Of a DNA stretch of 9,856 bases, positions 5,937-9,856 are shown in pieces (position 1 is the first letter of the stretch; each line of letters opens with the position of its first letter). Both the position numbers and the translations under genes were made by a program. Under the pieces are notes generated by a model, which made no database searches, was not told where the DNA came from, and saw nothing but the letters and a program-made list of their open reading frames with translations. Origin of the DNA: an uncultured Pseudomonadota bacterium (GTDB lineage Bacteria > Desulfobacterota_B > Binatia > UBA9968); NCBI GenBank assembly GCA_946478635.1, contig CAMLCX010000150.1, positions 1 to 9,856 of the forward strand. The letters run 5' to 3'.

Positions 5937-6788
5937 CTAACCGCGCACATACGCCGCCAGCGCATCGCGCCAGTCGCGCATCGGCGGCAGTCCCAGCTCT
6001 TCGGAAAGCAAGCAACGCAGCGGCGTATAGCGCGGGCGGGCCGCGACCCGTTTCATATCGCGCTCGTGCGTGATTTCAATCAGCGCATCGATCCGCGAGC
6101 GCTCGAGTCCAAGCAACCGGCCGGCTTCCAGGGCAAAATCGTAATACGAGCATACGCCGGCGTTGACGACGTGGTAGGTATCATAATGACGCTTGCCGAC
6201 AATGACCTGAACGCGATCGATAAGATCTTCGACGTAGGTCGTGCTCGACCGGATATCGTCGATGGCGTGAACTCTCTTGCCGGCTTTGAGATCGTTATGG
6301 ACGGTGCAAAGAAAACTCCCCTTGCCGCTGCCATAAACCCAAGAAGTGCGAATGATGTAACTGCGCGGGCATGCGGCGCGCACAGCCCGCTCACCGGCGA
6401 CTTTGGTCTTGCCGTAGACATTTACAGGTTGCGGCTCGTCCCCTATCGTAAAAGGCTCTCGGCCTTCGGGCTCCCCTTCAAAAGCATATTGGGTGCTGAA
6501 CTGAACGATTTCGGCGCCCATCTCCTTTGCCGCCTCCGCAAGATAGCGCGGCCCATTCACATTGACAGCTTCTGCCTTGTCCGGATTCTGCTCGGAGTCA
6601 TCAACCTGCAGCACCGCGCAATTGTAAATAAGCTCGGGCCGGAGATCATTCACGATTCGGCGCACTGATTCCCTATCGGTGATGTCAAGATCCGAGCGCC
6701 TGAGCGCAATCACCTCATGCTCGGCGGCCAATCTCGCGGCAAGGTGACCGCCCACGAGCCCCGCGGCGCCGGTAATGACAATTTTCAC
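5937..6788 (-). CDS. RmlD-like NAD(P)-dependent sugar-nucleotide reductase (extended SDR)
   Basis: A 283-residue cytoplasmic enzyme of the RmlD substrate-binding family, whose best-known member reduces dTDP-4-keto-rhamnose in the last step of dTDP-L-rhamnose synthesis. The Rossmann motif G-A-A-G-L-V-G is at 7-13, a D-I-T-D dinucleotide-loop motif at 35-38, N-V-N-G-P at 76-80, and the catalytic Y-G-K-T-K at 125-129. R-T-S-W-V-Y-G (147-153) is also typical. The usual S-T-D-Y-V-F-D-G is here S-T-Q-Y-A-F-E-G (98-105), so Thr99 is kept but the Asp is Gln. Length is slightly short but normal. The start is GTG (6788-6786) with no clear ribosome site. No rmlA, rmlB or rmlC is adjacent, so the substrate may be another nucleotide-sugar; the rhamnose assignment is not secure. 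Confidence 0.82.
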   Translation of the reverse strand: MKIVITGAAGLVGGHLAARLAAEHEVIALRRSDLDITDRESVRRIVNDLRPELIYNCAVLQVDDSEQNPDKAEAVNVNGPRYLAEAAKEMGAEIVQFSTQYAFEGEPEGREPFTIGDEPQPVNVYGKTKVAGERAVRAACPRSYIIRTSWVYGSGKGSFLCTVHNDLKAGKRVHAIDDIRSSTTYVEDLIDRVQVIVGKRHYDTYHVVNAGVCSYYDFALEAGRLLGLERSRIDALIEITHERDMKRVAARPRYTPLRCLLSEELGLPPMRDWRDALAAYVRG

Positions 6789-6896
6789 AGTCGGTGAGTT
6801 TAGAACGGGATGAACGAGGCATCAAGGCTATTAGGAATAACTCAATTGCCACGTTCGACTGTCTCAAATGATTTGATGGCAGTTCGAACTGGGTGG

Positions 6897-7319
6897 CTAC
6901 AGCGAGAAGCGTTTGAAAAACTTCCACATCTCTTGATTGGCATCGATGATATCGGTGGATGGGCCGAGCAGGCGTTCCATAAATTTTTGCTTTCCTCCCG
7001 GCCAAACATGCCCTGCGCCGGTGAGCTTCCAGAGAGTCACCTCTCGATTGTCGCGGCAGTTGGGAAAGATGTAACGAATCGCCGTGTGACCGCGCGCATC
7101 CTTGTCGCGGCGCTGATCTAGAATCGTCGATCGAGTCGAACAGTCGTTATGCCTCGCCCAGCGCGCAATCATCGGATCGATATTCGGGTGAAACACCCGG
7201 CTTTTCGTGAGCGGAAACGGCGGGCCGAGTCCGCCCGAGTAGAGCGCGCGCGGATCATCGACGCTGTGGATATGCATAACGGGCACACCGCGCGACGACT
7301 TTATCTCAGCCAACACCAT
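6897..7319 (-). pseudogene. PHB-depolymerase-family esterase, C-terminal remnant
   Basis: This 140-residue frame matches the C-terminal half of poly(3-hydroxybutyrate) depolymerase/LpqC-like alpha/beta-hydrolase esterases. The family segment V-P-V-M-H-I-H-S-V-D-D-P near the start carries the catalytic Asp, and T-G-A-G-H-V-W-P-G-G near residue 105 carries the catalytic His. The helix D-A-N-Q-E-M-W-K-F-F ends the protein as usual. The signal peptide, first half and G-x-S-x-G nucleophile are absent, about 150 residues less than the family. Upstream the frame stays open only to a TAA at 7376-7374 and does not resemble the family, and the next gene begins soon after. It is thus probably a 5'-truncated relic. 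ATG 7319 and TTG 7322 are possible starts but have no clear ribosome site. Confidence 0.75.
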
Positions 7320-7422
7320 CAAGGCACGCCTGCTTTGCCTTCGTTCCGGAAGGGTTGCACCTCGATCGCTGCTTTACCGGGAATTATCCGGGCTAACAGC
7401 GTCGCAATCGAGTCCAAAAAGC

Positions 7423-7450
7423 AAATGGGGGGCAACTGCCCCCCATTTTT
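7423..7450 (-). terminator. Strong hairpin terminator, possibly bidirectional
   Basis: A perfect 11-bp inverted repeat (AAATGGGGGGC at 7423-7433, GCCCCCCATTT at 7438-7448) encloses the four-base loop AACT. On the minus strand the stem lies 26 bases after the glycine-zipper gene stop and is followed by ATTTGCTTTTT, a usable U-rich tail. On the plus strand it is followed by ATTTTTAG, so it may also stop rightward transcripts. The G6/C6 stem makes it the clearest terminator in the window. Confidence 0.85.
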
Positions 7451-7473
7451 AGATCATTTTATTGGAATTGTTT

Positions 7474-7836
7474 TTAATACTCGCGTCTGCGTTTGATCTC
7501 TTCGAGCTCACGGCGCTGGCGCTCAAGTTCCGCCTGGTTCTGGTTGATTTGCTGGTCCTGTTGAGTCGCCTGATTCTCCCGGCCCTGCAGCTGGTCGCCG
7601 ATCAAAGCGCCGGCACCCAAACCTAAAGCGCCTCCGATCAGCGCTCCCGCGCCAGGATGGCGCACCGCCGAACCGATGAGACCGCCGGCCGCTGCGCCGC
7701 CGAGGGCGCCGATACCCGCGCCTTTTTCCCGCGTGGTCAATGAACCACCGGCACATCCAGCCACCAACGCGCTCGCCACGGCCATAGTCCCAACCATACG
7801 AACAAAGCCTGATTTCGTATTCGATAGTAATTCCAT
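7474..7836 (-). CDS. Glycine-zipper lipoprotein with coiled-coil tail
   Basis: A 120-residue lipoprotein. A signal peptide ends in the lipobox L-V-A-G-C, with Cys28 as the expected lipidated residue. Residues 39-81 form two Gly/Ala-rich hydrophobic segments with repeated G-x-x-x-G spacing, the glycine-zipper 2TM type found in SlyB/YMGG-like outer-membrane lipoproteins; they are separated by S-A-V-R-H-P-G. The tail (about 88-120) is rich in Gln, Glu and Arg, with heptad-like spacing, and should form a charged helix or coiled coil. The ATG at 7836 has AGGAGG (7850-7845) eight bases upstream. The gene is transcribed with the downstream terminator at 7423-7450. Role inferred: envelope integrity or anchoring of partners to the outer membrane. 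No specific function is known to me. Confidence 0.85.
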   Translation of the reverse strand: MELLSNTKSGFVRMVGTMAVASALVAGCAGGSLTTREKGAGIGALGGAAAGGLIGSAVRHPGAGALIGGALGLGAGALIGDQLQGRENQATQQDQQINQNQAELERQRRELEEIKRRREY

Positions 7837-7932
7837 AGATTCGGCCTCCTTGCTCCGGTTAGACGAATCGCCATGGAAAATGTTTACTGAAGTTGCAGAG
7901 ATAAGTGAAAGGGTTAAGGAATCCCGGATAAA

Positions 7933-8661
7933 CTAACGTAATCTTTGGATCGTCGCGATCCGGTCATCGAGCGCCGGGTGGGTCGAAAGAAATCCGCCTC
8001 CGCCACCGCTGCCGGAAACCCGCCGTATCCACGTAAGCGATTCGACGAGATCGTCCTTGGAACGGCCAGTGCGCTGCAGGATATCAACGGCGTGGCGATC
8101 GGCGGCATATTCCTCGTTACGACTGTACCCGCGAGCCAAAAGCTCGCCGGCGATCGGCGCAAGCGCTCCAGCGCCGGGAAACAACCCCTGTAAACCCGCC
8201 GACAAAGCCCCGAGACCGGCGCCAACCACTTGCGCTTTCGCGACATGTCCAAGGTCTTGATGAGCGAGTTCATGGGCCAGAACGCCCCGTAGTTGGTCGT
8301 CATTGGCGCGGCGCAGTAAACCAACGGTCACGTAAAACTCGCAGTTGCCGGCGTTCGCGGCGTTGATTTCGTTCTGGTTAATAATGCCAACTCTCGATTG
8401 GTCGACGCGGCAAGGCTGATTCATGCCGCGAAAGAGCGGCACCATCACGCGCCGCAAGCGATCGACTTCATAGGAATCGATGCGCCGCGCCGATGGCGCA
8501 GAAGCCGGCGGGTACTCTTCACGCGGCGCGGGCCGGCTGCTTGGCGCCGGCCCGACCGCAATACACGCGGAGAGCGCGGCGCTGGCGAGCAAGATCGCCG
8601 CGACGACAGCCGTCGACTTGCACTTCATTATTAACACTGAAGTCATTTTTGCCATGATCAT
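7933..8661 (-). CDS. M48-family zinc metalloprotease lipoprotein
   Basis: An exported M48 peptidase of about 242 residues, likely involved in envelope protein quality control like BepA/LoiP. With the start at 8661 the signal peptide ends in lipobox L-S-A-C (Cys33), followed by a Pro/Ser-rich linker. The zinc motif H-E-L-A-H is at 130-134. The third ligand is Glu184 in E-Y-A-A-D, and the C-terminal S-T-H-P-A-L-D-D-R-I segment (226-235) is typical. A Gly-rich loop precedes it. The start is uncertain. ATG 8661 has AGGA nine bases upstream; ATG 8628 gives the neatest 22-residue lipoprotein signal; GTG 8691 would overlap the upstream gene's stop as GTGA, suggesting coupling but an overlong signal. 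It follows the DUF3108 gene directly and probably shares its transcript. No TPR domain is present. Confidence 0.88.
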   Translation of the reverse strand: MIMAKMTSVLIMKCKSTAVVAAILLASAALSACIAVGPAPSSRPAPREEYPPASAPSARRIDSYEVDRLRRVMVPLFRGMNQPCRVDQSRVGIINQNEINAANAGNCEFYVTVGLLRRANDDQLRGVLAHELAHQDLGHVAKAQVVGAGLGALSAGLQGLFPGAGALAPIAGELLARGYSRNEEYAADRHAVDILQRTGRSKDDLVESLTWIRRVSGSGGGGGFLSTHPALDDRIATIQRLR

Positions 8662-8687
8662 GGAAGGTATTCCTACTCGCAAACGCG

Positions 8688-9542
8688 TCACGACGCCGGC
8701 GCGCTTGATTTTGACGCGGTGGATTGCGGCGGCCGCTTGTCCTCGACCAGTACCAATTGGACGCTGCCGAAAGCGATCTTGCTGCCGAGTTTTATCGGCA
8801 TGCGGCGAGCATCGGTGGAAATCCAGATCGCCGCTTCATTGAAGCGGTTCGCGTAGCCCTTCTTGGTGATATTTTGCACGCGCGGAATGATCCGATAGGC
8901 TTCCACGGTTTTACCCGATGGCAGCGCCACGGGCTCTTTCTTTTCGACAAAAAGTTCGAGCAAATACTGGTAGCGTCCGCCGAATACTTTGAAATAAAGC
9001 TTATCGCCGACTTTGAAATCAGTGCTGCGCGCCAGATAGACCGCGGTAATCGGATCGAGCGTATTATTGGAATCGAAGTTGTAAACCCGCGGCTTCTTGC
9101 CAACCTGCTGGCGATTGACCGCCCACTGTTTAACCGCCGGATCGAAATGCGCCTCGGTGTCGATCACTCTAGAATTTTCGCGCTGGCTGAAAGTAAAACG
9201 CGACGGCATCAGGGTCTTGGCATCGAAAGTCGAACTGATCGTATCACGCATCCGCCAGATGAGGTCGAGCACCCTTGAAGTCTTCGCATCGACGCGCACC
9301 TGATAGACCTTTCTGCCGTCGATGACTTTCTGCACGGTGTGGACTTCAGCCGTGGCAACGGAAAATATTCCGTTCCAGGTCGCGTTATAGACTTCCCTTT
9401 CGCCGGCCTCGAATGGATAGTATTTCGGTTGATAGGCCGGCACCGCATCCGCCCTGATCATCGCTTCCCCAGCCGGGGAAGCGGAAACGAGGATCAAGGC
9501 AAGGATGATGCTCAAGGCACTCGATATTCCCGGGTAATGCAT
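8688..9542 (-). CDS. DUF3108-family exported protein
   Basis: A 284-residue exported protein I recognise as DUF3108. After a signal peptide (about 1-25, ending near S-P-A-G-E-A) the mature part begins with Y-P-F-E-A-G-E-R-E-V-Y-N-A-T-W-N-G-I, the start of the family domain. It continues with alternating beta strands such as R-F-T-F-S-Q-R-E and Y-N-F-D-S-N-N-T-L-D-P-I-T-A-V-Y. A later stretch, A-I-W-I-S-T-D-A-R-R-M-P-I-K-L, is also characteristic. It is predicted to be mostly beta, periplasmic or outer-membrane associated; its molecular role is not established. The ATG at 9542 is preferred over TTG 9548, although neither has a clear ribosome site. The C-terminus (S-T-A-S-K-S-S-A-P-A-S) is low-complexity. 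Its stop overlaps or nearly abuts the M48 protease gene, suggesting an operon. Confidence 0.85.
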   Translation of the reverse strand: MHYPGISSALSIILALILVSASPAGEAMIRADAVPAYQPKYYPFEAGEREVYNATWNGIFSVATAEVHTVQKVIDGRKVYQVRVDAKTSRVLDLIWRMRDTISSTFDAKTLMPSRFTFSQRENSRVIDTEAHFDPAVKQWAVNRQQVGKKPRVYNFDSNNTLDPITAVYLARSTDFKVGDKLYFKVFGGRYQYLLELFVEKKEPVALPSGKTVEAYRIIPRVQNITKKGYANRFNEAAIWISTDARRMPIKLGSKIAFGSVQLVLVEDKRPPQSTASKSSAPAS

Positions 9543-9856
9543 GTGCAACGCTTAGACGTTTGGGCTCGCGAATAGTTTATTTGGCAGGTTACCATGAAAT
9601 ATTTGGTTGAAGTAGTCGCCGTGCAAATCTCTTACCCCCCGTTTGGCGCTCGGAAGCCAATCAGCCTGGGTGGTTAAGTATCTGGATTTATTGCAGTCGG
9701 TAGCGCTTACGGCTAATATCCAGAGAGTCTTGGGAGGCGAGGGGAATTGTGGCACCTCTTTCTTAATTAGACAGGTGTTCCGGACAGTCTTCGCCTGCAT
9801 CTCTTCTCGATTGCGCCGGCATTCGCACAAACCGGCAGCTCTCCGAAGCCGGCGCC
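9543..9856. other. Terminal intergenic region, no supportable gene
   Basis: This ~310-base stretch upstream of the DUF3108 gene contains no recognisable protein, tRNA or mobile element. A 92-codon frame on the minus strand (9552-9830) lacks family resemblance, a ribosome site and a coherent composition. Near the edge, GCGCCGGC (9813-9820) and GCCGGCGC (9848-9855) form an 8-bp inverted repeat around a 27-base spacer; it may belong to an element cut by the window. Confidence 0.5.

Noticed and set aside
5794..6015. N-terminal extension of the third NMT1-like protein to 6015
   Set aside because: The extension overlaps the reductase gene, lacks signal-peptide character, and is contradicted by the ribosome site and signal peptide starting at 5793.
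6066..6668. 200-codon plus-strand open frame
   Set aside because: It is antisense to the RmlD-like reductase, whose Rossmann and YxxxK motifs identify the true frame.
9552..9830. 92-codon minus-strand open frame
   Set aside because: No recognisable motif, no ribosome site, irregular composition and no supporting context.

Overview
The window looks like part of a chromosome from an uncultivated soil or groundwater bacterium of the old deltaproteobacterial/Binatota/Rokubacteria/Tectomicrobia type. The reasons are moderately high GC, many stand-alone periplasmic substrate-binding proteins, strong Shine-Dalgarno sites, and interspersed palindromes (a CACCGCAGAG-type element and an ATTCCCGC-type element) that I associate with such genomes. 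The taxonomic guess is inference and no marker gene is present. Most genes lie on the minus strand.

Left part (1-6015): a secreted protein gene cut by the window edge (minus, 1-116) with a candidate sigma-54 promoter; a TctC/Bug-type binding protein (minus, 461-1504); and three NMT1/SsuA-like ABC-type binding proteins (minus 1646-2623, plus 3024-4019, minus 4804-5793). No permease or ATPase gene is present for any of them. A long imperfect palindrome separates the first two complete genes, and two tandem hairpin repeats precede the third.

Between the last two binding-protein genes sits a BrnT/BrnA-type toxin-antitoxin pair (minus, 4069-4654). It is enclosed by nested inverted repeats: GTTAGACCC on the inside and GGCCGA(A)TAAGCC on the outside. 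The sequence between each repeat pair can fold into a hairpin, and the inner repeats match the integron attC core consensus (GTTRRRY/RYYYAAC). The antitoxin's last 14 codons lie inside one of these elements. This resembles an integron gene cassette, or a small mobile unit of about 0.74 kb, and is the most interesting structure in the window.

Right part (5937-9856, all minus): an RmlD-like nucleotide-sugar reductase with a GTG start; a PHB-depolymerase-type esterase that keeps only its C-terminal part; a strong hairpin terminator; a glycine-zipper lipoprotein with a charged coiled-coil tail; an M48 metalloprotease lipoprotein; and a DUF3108 exported protein directly upstream of the protease. 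The last three are envelope proteins. The final ~310 bp shows no supportable gene.
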